64,000 nt of DNA, taken from NCBI GenBank assembly GCA_028274465.1, contig CM051455.1:126763462-126827461 (forward strand), read 5' to 3'. A program made the position numbers and the translations under genes. This DNA comes from Plantago ovata. Taxonomy: Eukaryota > Streptophyta > Magnoliopsida > Lamiales > Plantaginaceae. Shown here piece by piece: positions 35,022-47,181 of the stretch. The notes under the pieces are model-generated. The model searched no databases, had not been told where the DNA came from, and was given only the letters and a program-made list of their open reading frames with translations. Position 1 is the first letter of the stretch. Each line of letters begins with the position of its first letter.

Positions 35022-35456
35022 ACGTAGAGAGATCTTAACTATCAAATATCACTATAACGAGTTACCAAGGCTTATGATTAATTACATTAACATTAACGAT
35101 CCATAACATACATAATAACAACGAGCGGACGGGCGGGCGGGTCAATATTAGCGGACGGGCGGTTTGATATTATATGCTCACCCACCCTTGACTTTCACCC
35201 CAACTGACTATCCATACGACGCCGTAACCTTCTCCTCTCCTCTTCTCTTCCGACCATCAATTTGCCGTTCAGAATCACTTCGCCCGATGCTGTTTCAATA
35301 TCCACTGCTTTTCGCAGGTAAAACTTCACTCAAATAGAGCAATTAGTTAGCCGTTCGTTAATTACATCATTTAATCTCCATTAATTAATTTAAATTGCAA
35401 GTAATGTCTATTCTAATGCAGTTCAGAGTTCTTCGTTAGGGTTTGATGCTATAGAT
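35022..35456 (+). promoter_or_regulatory. Promoter and 5' leader of the peptidyl-tRNA hydrolase gene
   Basis: A GCGGACGGGCGG motif occurs twice (about 35,126 and 35,150). The leader probably contains an intron: donor GCAG|GTAAAA at 35,317/35,318 and acceptor ATGCAG at 35,421, with the ATG 35 bases later. No TATA box is clear. The retrotransposon LTR ends within 250 bases of the leader. Confidence 0.5.
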
Positions 35457-36909
35457 ATGACGTGGATTAGTGCATTCTTAATTGGGGCTGGCTGCCTTGC
35501 TCTGGGGTACATTATTGGTACTCGCCATTCTTCTCGAGCTGTTAGTTTGTCGAAAAAAGTCGATGATTCAGATGGAGAGGTGAATAAGAAGAAGAAGGTT
35601 AATAGTAGTCGTAGTAGTAAACCGCCTCTTGATGTTGAGAAACTTGCTGAAATATTTGAGGATTTTAAAATGGTGAGTTTTTTGTGTTTGATTTTAAATT
35701 GAGTGGGAAAATAAGACTTTAAAGTTTATGATTTCGTGTACGCGATGACGAATTAAATTAAATGCAGGTTTTGGTTGTGAGGAATGACCTTAAGATGGGG
35801 AAAGGAAAGATTGCTGCACAATGCAGGTCAGAGTTGATTTATTGCTGATGTTAACCACTAAGTGATTTATCTGTTGTGTTGTTTTTGGCTAACTATGAAT
35901 CGAAAAGTTTTCTCCGTTTTGTTTTTTGCTAACTATGAGTGACGAAGTTACCCCCGTGTTTTATGGCGCCTATAGACCTATAGAATAAATGAGCTAGCCT
36001 AGGCCAGTTGTTTAAGGGTTGTTGATAAGTGATAGACAAAGTTTCATGCAAAATGTTGTGATTTATGGGAATGCAGCTTCAGTTCATTTGTTGGATCAGT
36101 ATCAAGGATATACTGGGTTTGAGAAAAAAGAGATGTAAAAGTAACTAATACTATTATATAATTAATGTCGGTCATAGAGTATGATAGAGTTCGAGTGTCC
36201 GGAAATTAGCACTCAAACGAGAAAGACAATACGGTGTCTCTTATCAAGGTTAATAATTATGAAATAGTCATTTGAGGTGTCATGAACTTGAGCTGTTGTT
36301 GTGATGTGTAATGGATTATAGATAGCCAACAGGTCTTAAGTTGGCTGGTGGAAAGCTTGGGAATAAGAAGAATCCATCAAGTTCTCTGGTAGAAGATTTG
36401 TCTGCCTCTCCTATATGCATGATTCCCACACCATGTTTTACTATATATTTGGAACTTATAGTTTTGACAAGTAGCTTAAGCTTATAATAAATATTCTGTT
36501 CTTGGTTGCAGTCATGCAACTTTGGGTCTTTACAAGAAAATTCTGAACCGGGCACAAAAATCTTTGCAGAGGTACTTTCTATAGCTTATGCTCTCTGCTA
36601 ATAGATGTTCCTACCATGTGAAAAAAATTCTGTTGTTATCTTCAGGTTATAAGTGTATTCATTATGCAGGTGGGAGATGTGCGGACAGGTTAAGGTGGTT
36701 GTGAAAATTGAAAGCGAAGATGATATGCTAGAACTGCAGGTCAGATTGATTCAGCTAAAAACGAACTGTCATGAAATAGTACTGAATTGTGAATAACTAT
36801 GTGTTTTTCGTGTTACTTGGTATGAACATTCAGTAAGGGGAGTTTCCTGAGCTCTGGGCTTAAGTCCAAAGAGAGTTACAAAAACAAAACTTCCTTTATA
36901 TACTCGGTA

Positions 36910-36982
<73 letters not shown>

Positions 36983-39512
36983 AAAAAAGGAAACTGTTAT
37001 CCTTAATTGACAGAGATTGAGGATATAGTTGTAAGAGGAGCTGAAGATCATTCGTGTTTATAAATGCTCATCACAAGCACTGCTCTGGTTTTTGGATAAA
37101 CTTAGCACATTTACAGTTTTAATATCTAAATATTTGCAATAGATTTTTTTTTATAAAATTTAAGTAACAGTCAGAAGCAATCAAAGAACGCTTTTTCTTG
37201 TTCGAGATGGGGACCATAATTTGATTTTTCTTTTCCCTCTTCCACTAATAGTTGTTTTCTTTAAGAATCATGATGTGCACTAAAAATAGACGTTATCTTC
37301 ATTTTCTACCTAAATAGCAAAAGCACACCACTTTTACTTTAAAAAGGTTCTTGGGAGGCAAATCCTATCCTCCCTACGTGGAGGTCAGAAGCACTAAACT
37401 TTGACAGTAGTATTCTGGAGAAATGTTCTACTTGAAATGCCTGTATATCTCTCCCTGCCAACTGTTATGGTTACACACTCTTTTATAGTGGTTGAATTTG
37501 TTGATGATCTGCTACAAGTACAATATGTGCTGGAAGGCATCCCAAGTAAGGGTAAGCCCCATGCCTAAGAGCTAAGTGCTTTCCAGCTCAAGGTTCTGGG
37601 AGGGTGGGCGTGTTTGCGCAGCATTACCCTGGAGTCTTGTGAAGATACAGTCTCTGTGCTGTGTTGAAGATAAAGGAAAGCCCAAAATTAGTTTAATAGT
37701 TTCTATGTGCATAGTGCATACCTTCTGTATCTGAATTTACTTGTGATTTTAACTGGGAACCTATATAATTCACTCAAAAGCCTTCTAATTTGTAACTCAC
37801 CAGAACATAATCCCATTGGAAATGTTTGTGCATGTATCCTCCGATAAATATTTCTGCTATTCTGCAATCTTAAGAATATGATATGTATGGTTTCTTCTTT
37901 ACCTTGATCTCTCTCCTTGCAGGAAAGAGCAAAGTCACTAAATTTGCCAACACACGTTACAATTGATGCTGGCAGGACACAAATTGCTCCAAGTGAGTGC
38001 CTAAATTACAACTTTCCAACACACATTATAATTTTTTGCTGACTTGTTCAACTGCATGCTTAAAATCACTATTAGCTCTTTACAAAGCCACCAAGACGAA
38101 TCCAGGGTTCTTGTATATTTGTATTTTAATAATGTTTATTAATCTATCACTTACAAGCACCATTTTATGTTTGACGAAATGGAGCTGCAAATGCATCTAA
38201 TGTGGGAAAAGTGAAAAGTGACTTCTTACTAACTGTTCTGCACTGGCATGAGCTGATTATTGGTCTTAAATTCCGGGGAAAATGGGAGGTCCACTACTTC
38301 TCTTGGACTGTTTAGACCAGGATTAACTGGTTATAATGATAGATGCCTCCATGACAGTCTTTAAATTTGCTTATGTTCCCAACTTTGGGCTACTGTTCTT
38401 TTTTTTTTCTTTTTTTTTTTTTTGAAATGGACTTTGCGCTACTGTTGATTTATTCATTTTCAAAAACCTACAGATAGTTCTGGTGACTATGTGAGCTGAA
38501 AATTAAAATAAGCAATTAAGGACCATTCTGGAGATACTCAGTGTTTTAACTTTTAAATTCTTAGCTATCATGACTCTTAAGGGTGTCAAGAAATTAACAG
38601 TGACGAGGTGGTTTTTGGGCACTCTTAGTTCCCTTTGTTTTGAGTTGTTTGAAATAGAGAAGGCGGTTACTTCAAATCAGATGTCTGAACACTGACTCTT
38701 GTTTCACCTCCAGTCACCCTCAAATAGAAACTACTCGACTGAAAATTGGCTTAGGATTAGTTTTAACTTCTGCTGTTGAGTCGGAAAAAACGCTTTTCTG
38801 CAGACTGGAGCAATATATGTTCTTGAAAGGAAAAGATGTGTTGACGCTTGCCTTAACCAGTAAACCCGACAAACTACAAGTCTACAAGAACATGTTTAGT
38901 ATGACCCTGATTGTCTTCTGTTGGACTTGCTTCTTAGTACAAAGTACGAATATATCAGCAGATAGCAAACTCTACTCAAGTTCTTGAAATATGCATAGAT
39001 CTGCCTTTGGTATTTTACTAATACTGAAAGATTACCAAATGAAGAGGGAGGGGAGGGGAGAGAACAGAAAAAAAGCCTACAAGTAAAAGCCTAAAAGTTA
39101 TAACACTGAGAATCTCAGGAAAACATACATGCAAAATGTCTTTAACCAGGCCTCCACATTACTTGCTTTTGTATATAGGAAAAATGTTCTTTCTGATGCA
39201 AACTCATTGGTCATTGATTGATCTGTCTTAGTCTAGATTCCCTTGCTGATTTATGGTTCCTTTTTCTGCAGATTCGAGGACAGTGATGGCTATCCTGGGT
39301 AAGCATTAGATCCTTATATCTTTGCAAAGAATTTTGACACCAGAACTTACACCCCTCCCCCCAAATCAAAACTAGGGCATACTGCATAGCTTGCTCACTA
39401 AATGTAATTACACTTTTGTTGAAAGTTTGGTACGTTATTAATTCATCTTCATGCTTGTACAGGACCCGCAGATCTGGTGGATGATGTAACTGGTGGATTG
39501 AAACTTTTGTAG
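35457..39512 (+). CDS. Peptidyl-tRNA hydrolase 2 (PTH2/PTRH2 type), membrane-anchored
   Basis: Seven coding exons: 35,457-35,672; 35,768-35,826; 36,512-36,571; 36,670-36,739; 37,923-37,992; 39,272-39,298; 39,463-39,512. All introns are GT-AG and the sum is 552 nt, or 183 residues. PTH2 enzymes release peptides from prematurely dropped peptidyl-tRNAs. Residues 4-21 form one hydrophobic helix, as in the organelle-anchored eukaryotic form, followed by a Lys/Ser linker and the PTH2 fold. The fold includes VLVVRNDLKMGKGK and AAQCSHA (residues 73-94, catalytic His 93), QVKVVVKIESED, AGRTQIAPNSRTV and the C-terminal GPADLVDDVTG. Length and ends fit the family well. Intron 4 holds a CA microsatellite. 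Confidence 0.93.
36911..36990. repeat. (CA)n microsatellite followed by poly(A) in a PTH2 intron
   Basis: About 17 CA dinucleotides run into about 35 bases of almost pure A. The tract lies in the intron between exons 4 and 5 of the hydrolase gene. Confidence 0.95.
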
Positions 39513-39927
39513 TGCAACACACTTCCCTGGAAGGAACCTTTGCTACTTCAGCCTGAAAGGATAACTGGGAGGCAACTGCATCCTGCTGCTTATGATGATG
39601 ACGATGACAAATTTTTCGACATGAACCCTTATTGATCATATAATTTCAAGGATTTCAATCTGCAATAGGCAATGGAAATGATACTAATTCGAAACATTGC
39701 TATGCAATTTTGTTAAAGGGCTTGCCAATGCAACCCTTGCTTTATGAATCATGTACTCGTAGAATACCTGGATATGTTTATGGTTTTATAGGATGATGAT
39801 GATGATACTGATTGAAATCTGTCATTGCTACTCTGAGTCATTTACTTGCTGCATGATAATGTATTGATATGTATGATGTATCCAACCAACCCATGCAATC
39901 AGCTTTATAGAAGCAATCTCAACCTAA

Positions 39928-40127
39928 TGTATTGCTATTAATACTTAATAGTACTACTTCAAAGGTTGAATATTGCTATACTATTTGGTTTGCAATAGAC
40001 TAAGTTGCATGTGCTCTTCTAGTTCAATGATGTATTGCTATTAATAGTACTACTTCAAAGGTTGAATATTGCTATACTACTCTTTGGTTTGCAATAGACT
40101 AAGTTGCATGTGCTCTTCTAGTTCAAT
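39928..40127 (+). repeat. Tandem duplication of about 99 bp downstream of PTH2
   Basis: Two adjacent near-identical copies (about 39,928-40,026 and 40,029-40,127) each contain TACTACTTCAAAGGTTGAAT and AGACTAAGTTGCATGTGCTC. Differences are few. No coding content is seen. Confidence 0.85.
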
Positions 40128-40388
40128 GTCTTCTTACTAGGAAGCTCTTTTTGCTAACGCCTCATAAGAATAATTCTGAAACTAATGTCAATACCAATTT
40201 ACTCATTTAAATGTACTATGTTGAATGAATATTGCACTGTAATCTTTCCCTAATTTGCATTGTTAGTCGGTGTTAGTAAGAAATAAGCCACAAAATTTCA
40301 TCTTTGCATAAATGTGGAACATATTGTTAAAAGCACAAAAATAAGAAAAGCTTTTAAGCTAAAGCAAAACGAAAAAACACCAAAACAT

Positions 40389-40472
40389 TCCGACCTGCCG
40401 GATTCGAACCAGCGACCTAAGGATAACAGCTACAACTACAGTCCTCCGCTCTACCAACTGAGCTAAGGTCGG
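40389..40472 (-). tRNA. tRNA-Tyr (anticodon GTA) with intron
   Basis: Read on the minus strand, it has a full cloverleaf. The acceptor stem CCGACCT pairs with AGGTCGG and is followed by A73. The A box is TTAGCTCAGTTGGTAGAGCG, the anticodon arm is GGACTGTAG, and the B box is GGTTCGAATCC. An 11-base intron (about 40,425-40,435) follows the base after the anticodon, as is universal in plant tRNA-Tyr genes. A run of four T (40,383-40,386) downstream can stop RNA polymerase III. A TATATATAA-like stretch lies about 30 bases upstream, as is usual for plant tRNA genes. Confidence 0.95.
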
Positions 40473-41266
40473 ATGCTGATTTTAGTTCTTCCAATTATAT
40501 ATAAAACATAACATAAACCATAAATCGAATCTCTTACTTCGTAAACATATACTTATAATAAAAAGTTATGTCAACCTCTAATTTAAACTTTTGGAACAAT
40601 TTGCGAGGTATGTGAAATCTATCACGATGTAAACACTGCTACTGGCATTCAAACCGACCAACCGAAGGGATGAGAATGCATGGACTCATTAATTTCCCCA
40701 CACTATTTCTTATGTAATGTTGATGGTTGTCCAATTCAGGAACAATTTATAATTTTCCAAAGATATTTACAATTCTGTGTTGTTTTAATTGGAAAATAAT
40801 CAACACATGTTCTTAGATGACCAAATGTGAATCTAAGTGTGTGCCCAATATTTAACTGCTTATTTATACATGTTTTCATTTGGTGTTTCTTTTGGAAAAA
40901 TTATGATTAGGCTGTTCAGTAAATCGAAACATGAAACTTTAAATTAGGAAGGTTCAACTCCAACAAATCATCACCTAGCATAAAACTAGTAGTAAATTAA
41001 TCAACCAACTTGTGGTCTCACGCACATTTGCCTTCATGTGGTACAACTGCAGAGTCATTGCAATTACTAGGTATAATAGCATCTTATTCTGGCAAATCTG
41101 CCCTGAAACCAAACTGTTGTAAACATATAGCAACATAAATTGCTGTTAAATGTCGGTTCAACAGCAATCAACGGACATCCAACGAAGAAGATTAGGCTTT
41201 CACTACAAGTCCAACCACACACTGCTAGCTATATATCCACAGTACCAGCAGCACATGCTATATAAT
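40473..41266. other. Intergenic region between tRNA-Tyr and the RRM gene
   Basis: AT-rich, with no gene or repeat recognised. The right end contains the 3' untranslated region of the minus-strand RRM gene. Confidence 0.6.
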
Positions 41267-43947
41267 TTAGAGAATCAATCCCTTGGGAGAAGTAGATTTA
41301 GGTTTGAGTGCATCATTTGGTGATCCGGAGCTGTGGGCTTGAGCATCAGCATTTTCACCGTGCTCTCCTTCAGCAACTTTCTCCATTGTTTTCTGCCCAA
41401 CTTCCCCAGCAGTGCTTCTGACCCTATTGAGAGCGCCAGTAACCCATGTAGCGCCAGTCAGAACATATCTGTTCTTCATAACAGCTGATCCAGCAGCACT
41501 AACAGTCTGTTCGGCAGCTGCAAAAGCGGACTTTGTCTTCTCAGAAACCTGGAATTTCTCATCCATTTCCTTTACTTTATCATTCACTATAGTTGCCCCA
41601 ATAGTGATTTTCTCACTCAACCCAATCTTTTGGTCCAAAGATGCTACTGTTGCTGATGCAGTAGAAGTGAACTGATGCTTCTCATCAAAAGACTTTGCTT
41701 TATTGACTGCATCTTTCCCCAAGATGAAACCTTTTGCCAGCATGCTGCTCACAACATCTTCTGCCTTCTTCACAGCAGATGCTGCACCAGTACCCGTGTT
41801 GTCATCCGATGCCTAAGAAGCAGAAATCTGTTTTATAAGTAGTTGCTCTGTATAGAGATGAGAATTTTTGCTTAAACGAAGAGACACTTATGCACCCTGC
41901 ATATATCCAGTAGTACATGCAACACTTTGTCTGAGAAGTACATCAAACTCCCTTAAGGGGGTGAAAGTACTATAGTATTTTGAGAGTTATTCAATATTTC
42001 AAGGTATGGATCTCAATAATAGTAGGGGTGGTACCTACCATTATAGCCAGGAGATGGGTGTACGAGTAAAATCTAATAACATAGTGGTAGCGAATGATAT
42101 CGACCATAATTCAAGGTAAATTTTGAAATTCTGAATTTTCACATCAAATGGCATTAGGAAATGCTTAAAAAAACATACGACATAGTGTGCTGATGCTGAG
42201 GGTGGCACAGCATAATCCTGCTGGAGAGTGATGGTAACTGACTGGTCAACAATTGTAGCCCCCTGCAGAAAATCAAAAGGCCCAATTCTTAACAAGAGAA
42301 GACTCAAACAGTTTTTGAAAAAAAAAAACTCATCACACAATTTAGACTCTGCAGGAAGAAACAAAATTAGAAAAAAGGATGCCCAACTATCATATTAAGT
42401 AGTAACAGATTGTGCAAAAGGGTTGGTTCATTTATCAATCACAACAATTAAGGTTACTGGAAATAGCTAAAAATACATTTAAAAAAGAAGAAAAAAACTG
42501 AAAATAATTTAATTGCAGAAGTTGGGATATTGTGGTATGGCTTCCATTACTCTACCTGTTATCTAAGTCCATATTCCAAGATTCAGTTCATGTAACAATT
42601 CAAAACTTGAATATGAACTCCTGGTGTGCTTATACTATACATATTTCATAGTCAGAAGTATCGATAATTCTATCATATAAGAGTTCTCTTAGAGAAACTC
42701 CACACGATTTATAAGCAGTGCATCATTTAGAATTTTCTTGCAGTAAAGCGAGACATTGTAACTATAACACAGATGCAAGGGACCAAGAACCATACAGAAA
42801 GAAGAACAGCAGTCTCTGCACCCTGTGGCTCCTTGAAAGTGACAAATGCAGTTTGAGCGCGCTCATTCTCACTACAATGAAGAATAAAGATGTTATTTGG
42901 GAAAAAGAGATTAAAAATTACAAGAGTAAAGAACGAACGTATGACGGAACCATATCCATACAGTAAAATGAAGTGTCACAAAGGGACACCCAAGTGGTAA
43001 ATCACTTGGGTCTGGTGCAAGAGGTGAGGGGTTTAAACTTCAAACACTAATGGAGACACTCAAAAAGGTATTTGTGGGTGGGCATTAGGTGTGCCATGCA
43101 TGTGTTTGGCGGCCCTGAACAAAATGGTAAAACAAGAAATCCATGAAATTACCTCTTCATTTCAATGTATTCAATTACTCCAGAGAAGGAAAAGAACTCA
43201 TTGATATCTTTCTCAGTAGCTCCAAGTGAAACATTGCTGACTTGCACTGTTCTTGTCTGCCATGAAATAAAACAGTAGATGAGACTTGAGAGGCGTTAGT
43301 AAGAGGCGACGAGACAATTAATGCAAACACATAGGACATCTTATCTCCCCATTTTCGCCTCCCAAACGCAACCAACGTTAATTAGTACAAACATACTGAT
43401 CTAGAGTCTAGACATAGCACGGCAAACTTGTCGATTGTAGAACACACAATGTCATTTTATTTTTTTCGAACCGGCAAAGCAAGGATCAATAATGGTTTAC
43501 CCCGTGGTAACTCGAACCCCCGACCTATTGTCAGCTTTACCAACTTCGTTGTCACACAATGTCATTTTCAGCAGTAGTTGCAACAACATCAAGGATACTA
43601 AAACAGACTAAAAAACTACAACCACAAATTCACATCATGATTATCAATTCATATACATATTTGGTGGTGTATCAATCGCATTTCCATAAACTATTCATCC
43701 GGCAATCCTTCCCTATGGTATTGTAAATTTGTTATAATAAGAACAAAAACTACAAAAAATTGATTCTCACAGTTAACAATTAAACAGCAACTCATGAACT
43801 AAATCCATTTCAGAAACGCAAAAAAATATAAAAAGCAATCAAACAGGTAAAAGACGATTAGATTAACGACGAATCGAAGATTCAACAGCACCGCCTGAAC
43901 GGAAACGAGACTATAAACGAGAGGAAGGAAAAATTACGAACCGACAT
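41267..43947 (-). CDS. RRM protein resembling binding partner of ACD11 (BPA1 family)
   Basis: Five exons in transcription order: 43,942-43,947; 43,153-43,256; 42,796-42,871; 42,179-42,262; 41,267-41,812. The sum is 816 nt, 271 residues, all GT-AG. The first coding exon is only two codons (ATG TCG). Residues 3-75 form an RNA recognition motif (TVQVSNVSLGATEKDI, AQTAFVTFKEPQGAETAVLL). It is followed by GATIVDQSVTIT and a long helical Ala/Lys-rich tail (AEDVVSSMLAKGFILGKDA, VSAAGSAVMKNRYVLTGATW). In Arabidopsis, BPA1-type proteins bind the sphingolipid transfer protein ACD11 and restrain cell death. The family match is from memory of this RRM plus tail layout; the gene symbol is left open because several paralogues exist. 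A TATA-like TATATAA lies at about 44,084-44,090, about 140 bases before the start. Confidence 0.85.
42978..43130 (+). mobile_element. Possible SINE in intron 2 of the RRM gene
   Basis: A stretch with an A-box-like ACCCAAGTGGTAAA (about 42,987) and a B-box-like GGGGTTTAAACTTC (about 43,028) about 40 bases apart suggests a tRNA-derived SINE head. I could not find a clear target duplication or tail. Confidence 0.4.
43459..43552 (-). mobile_element. Short tRNA-derived SINE with 16-bp target duplication
   Basis: The insert is flanked by perfect copies of CACACAATGTCATTTT (43,443-43,458 and 43,553-43,568). On the minus strand it has an A-box-like stretch (GAAGTTGGTAAAGC), a B box (GGGTTCGAGTTACC) and ends in an A-rich tail. 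At about 94 bp it is short. It lies in the long first intron of the RRM gene. Confidence 0.85.
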
Positions 43948-45459
43948 AGGTACAATTTAGAACGATCGCCGGGAAATAACCGATCCGCCGTGAAGGAAAT
44001 CGAAAATTGTTTGTGAATTTGCGTGCGTTTTGCAGAGATTTGTCTGTCCTGTTTTTCGTACAACCTAAGAAGGTCCTTTCTCTTTATATAGAGATTTGAA
44101 TTGAAAATAATAAATTTTATAATAATGATAATTGAAATGGTTGAAAATGAAACTTTACTCGTCTAAGCAAGAGTTGCTGCGCGAGGCGTGTCACACCGTC
44201 ACATGATTCGGGTGTAGAAGACTACCAATTTTTCCGTTTTTTTTATAAGCTTCCTTGTTGCATTTTTTGAAAAAAAAAAAAAAAACATAAATTATTTTTA
44301 AAGTATATAATTTTATAATATAATTTCATTATACAAAGTTTTACAATTTGTATACAGGCATGTTGCAGACACACTCGCAAATGAAAGAAGGAAGAAAATT
44401 TTTGGAAATGTTAATCCTAGTAATTCTGATCTGTCGTTTGTACATATTTGGAATACTTGCCCTTCCTGGCTAGCTTATGTAATGTTTCAAGACAATGTAG
44501 GTGTCGTGCGATTTGTAAATAACTCCTAAGTAATGAAGTATGTTTTAATTTCGAAAAAAAAAAAAAAACCTGTAAAATAAGAGAGGAAGTAATAGTTTTT
44601 TTCTTTCTATTTTGTCTATGACAATTCGATTTAGCGTTTTTTATTTTGTTCATGTTCAATTAGGTAAAAGAAACAAAACATATACAAATGTGCTTTCACA
44701 TGTTAAACATTATTAGTGTTTGGTACAAATGTTTAATTATAGACACATATTTCCTACGAGATTTAGGTAAAATTTTATATCCCTCTTCGAATTTCATGCA
44801 TATGTATTTATGAGATAGCAACAAAACTTCATCACATGGTTAAATGACTAGAGGGGATATATAATTTTTAACAACTTGTTTAATTAGATGTGCGGAAAAT
44901 TTTGTACAATAAATGCTCATGCTTTGGAAACTATAGGTAAGTAAATGACATTACAGAATATAAGTACTGAAGTTAATTTCAGAAAGTAGATAACATACAT
45001 CATTATTATAATAGTATATTGAAGGTGGCGTAATTTTTGAACAAATCAACTTGCCCTACTTAGGGACTTAAATTACTAGATAGATAACTGAGTTCTTACA
45101 TGTATCCTATCTAAGACCATTTGGTTTACAACTAAATATTCTCCTTGATTTCTTCCTTGACTTCCTAGTCAAGTACTTATGTACTCAGATTCCTCGAGTT
45201 GTTCCTCAACTTCCAAGCTAAGTACTTCCAATCCTACATTCTTGAGCTCTTTCTTAAGCTTACTCTAGCAGTGTATGATCTATTGGAGATGAGCTGGGTC
45301 ATCCCTGCTCACGCGCTGCTGGGCGTGTAAGCTAGGATGACAGGCTCATCCCGGGATCAGCTCATTTTCCTTTGTTTTCTCTTCTTTATTATTTTTTGTG
45401 TTTGGGGGTGAGGGAGTAGGAAGTGACGTGGCATGATAGATAAGGTTTCAAAGGGAATG
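43948..45459. other. Intergenic region: RRM promoter, then AT-rich sequence
   Basis: The first 140 bases are the leader and TATA region of the minus-strand RRM gene. The rest is AT-rich, with poly(A)/(T) stretches near 44,270 and 44,553. A GC-rich imperfect hairpin (GATGAGCTGGGTCATCC against GGATGACAGGCTCATCC) lies at about 45,280-45,350. No gene is seen. Confidence 0.55.
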
Positions 45460-45959
45460 TGTTAGGCCCCGAGATTCACCGAACAGAAAAGATGGAGATT
45501 TTGCAAGAAAAAAAAAAAAACTCTAGCACGATCACAAGATCACGCACTAGACAAGCAGTTACACAAGAATAACCTGCCTATGAAGTAACTAACACAAGAA
45601 TTAAATTACCTAAGGGTTTGTGCACAAGAACACAAGAGCTTTCGACTCAATCAATATTCAACTATGAAAAATAATGAAATAGTACAATGCTTAAATAGTA
45701 AAGATACGACTTATTGAACAAGTTCCTGCTCTTATCCAATAAGGCAGAAAGGTGAGATTTAGGCAATCTAATCGATCCTAGAATCTCTCTCCTAACCTAT
45801 GCTGGTTCAATAAGTTAACTGACTCTAACTAGGTAATTAAATAATAAAAGGAAAATAATTAATTCCTAACTCCTCCCCCAAGCCGGCCGCCGCGCCCCTC
45901 AACCCGGGCATGGGCCTTGAACCGCGGCCTCACCGGCCCATACCTGCGAGGTCCTATTA
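45460..45959 (-). repeat. 3' LTR of element H
   Basis: Direct repeat of 48,538-49,036. Plus-strand ends are TGTTAGG and CCTATTA; on the minus strand the expected TG start is TA in both copies. Confidence 0.9.
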
Positions 45960-47181
45960 TCCGCCCCCCTCAAACCGAACCTTGTCCTCAAGGTTCATGC
46001 CTTCCTCAATGCCCAAACCGTGATCCACCGTGCGCGCTCCATAAGCTCGAATCAGCCCTGTGACTTCTGGAATTTCCACTATCTCCCGTCCCACCTTGAG
46101 CTTCATATGTGGTTCGAAGACACTCTCAAGATACAAGAAGTTGGGATTAGTGGGTCCAAAGACAACAACTCCAGGGGACTCGGAAAGCACTTCCCCAGCA
46201 ATTGGCATTTGGTAAGCTTCCTGCAACTTAGCACCACACAGTTCCTTATCATCTGCAGAACCAGTTCCATAGAACCCCATGGCGTGTATGCAGCACAGGC
46301 GTTTCTCACAATGCAATGACATGGTTCACGTTTGGAAGTGAAAGATTATTGGTCCAACAGAACGAAGCCACGACATACCCAAGGTTATGTCATCATGTTC
46401 CCCTCGCATAACATGCACAGTGAGCTCAAAGTTAACATGTTGTATCATCAGGTTAACTCCATCGTACTTGTCTCCTATTGTCGTGGTCTCTCCTCCTGCA
46501 TTTCTCACCTTTAGCCCCATCGTCTGCTCGATCTCCCTTCGGCCACCCTAGTTGTTCCACGACCATAGGTGTAATGAAATTCAAGCTGGCCCCGGAATCA
46601 ACAAGAACGGAGACCAATGTCCCACCAATCATCCCAGTGAATGTCAAGGGCTCAGATGCACACTTCTGGTACTTGAAAGCCGGCGGTTTCACCCGTGGTC
46701 CTGGCTCACAATGACGTCCACAGCCTACTACGAGGCTAGCCTTGGAACCCCTTTCTTCCTGCAACTTCCTCTCGTCAAATCCTAAGCATGGAAGGTTGAC
46801 AAGATCATCCCCTACTTGGATGCTCATGGCATTAGCACCCATTACCACGGAACGGAAACCCTCTAGCCAAGGTGCGCCCAATACCACGTGCTCTTCGACT
46901 TGTAGTTCGGGGATTTCATAGAAGGTCACACGGTATGCCCTGCCATGGATGACCAGCTTGACAGAATTAAACCTCCAATGGCTTTCCAGGATTTGTCCAT
47001 TAGTTGTGGTGACAGCGATGTTGACTGGTTGTCCTGCACATGGCCACCCATACCGGCGAACATAGACTGCTGTAATGAAATTCCGTGAAGCCCCACTGTC
47101 GAGTAGCACGCTCACAGGTTGCTTACGAAATTCTAAGTGACCCGGTAGCCAAAAAGCGTCAGGATCATTCCCTACCCCCAT
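45957..47181 (-). pseudogene. Tandem retropepsin-like domains of element H, frameshifted
   Basis: The frame from 47,181 overlaps the end of the upstream gag-like frame by 10 bases in the -1 frame. The first protease-like domain has VLLDSGASRNFI (residues about 24-35) and VVLGAPWL (about 97-104). About 90 residues later a second, independent domain opens with VLVDSGASLNFI. Its remainder, including ITLGMSWL, is found in another frame (46,520-46,326) after a one-base indel near 46,540. A TGA at 46,326-46,328 separates a further in-frame extension to 45,957. Two active-site motifs in one protein could mean an internal duplication or a built-in dimer, since retropepsins act as dimers. No polymerase follows. 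Confidence 0.75.

Noticed and set aside
43459..43552. tRNA-like sequence
   Set aside because: It has A and B boxes but no acceptor stem, and it has a target duplication, so it is a SINE rather than a tRNA gene.
45280..45350. GC-rich imperfect hairpin, possible MITE
   Set aside because: Only one short hairpin without target duplication or repeat copies in the window.
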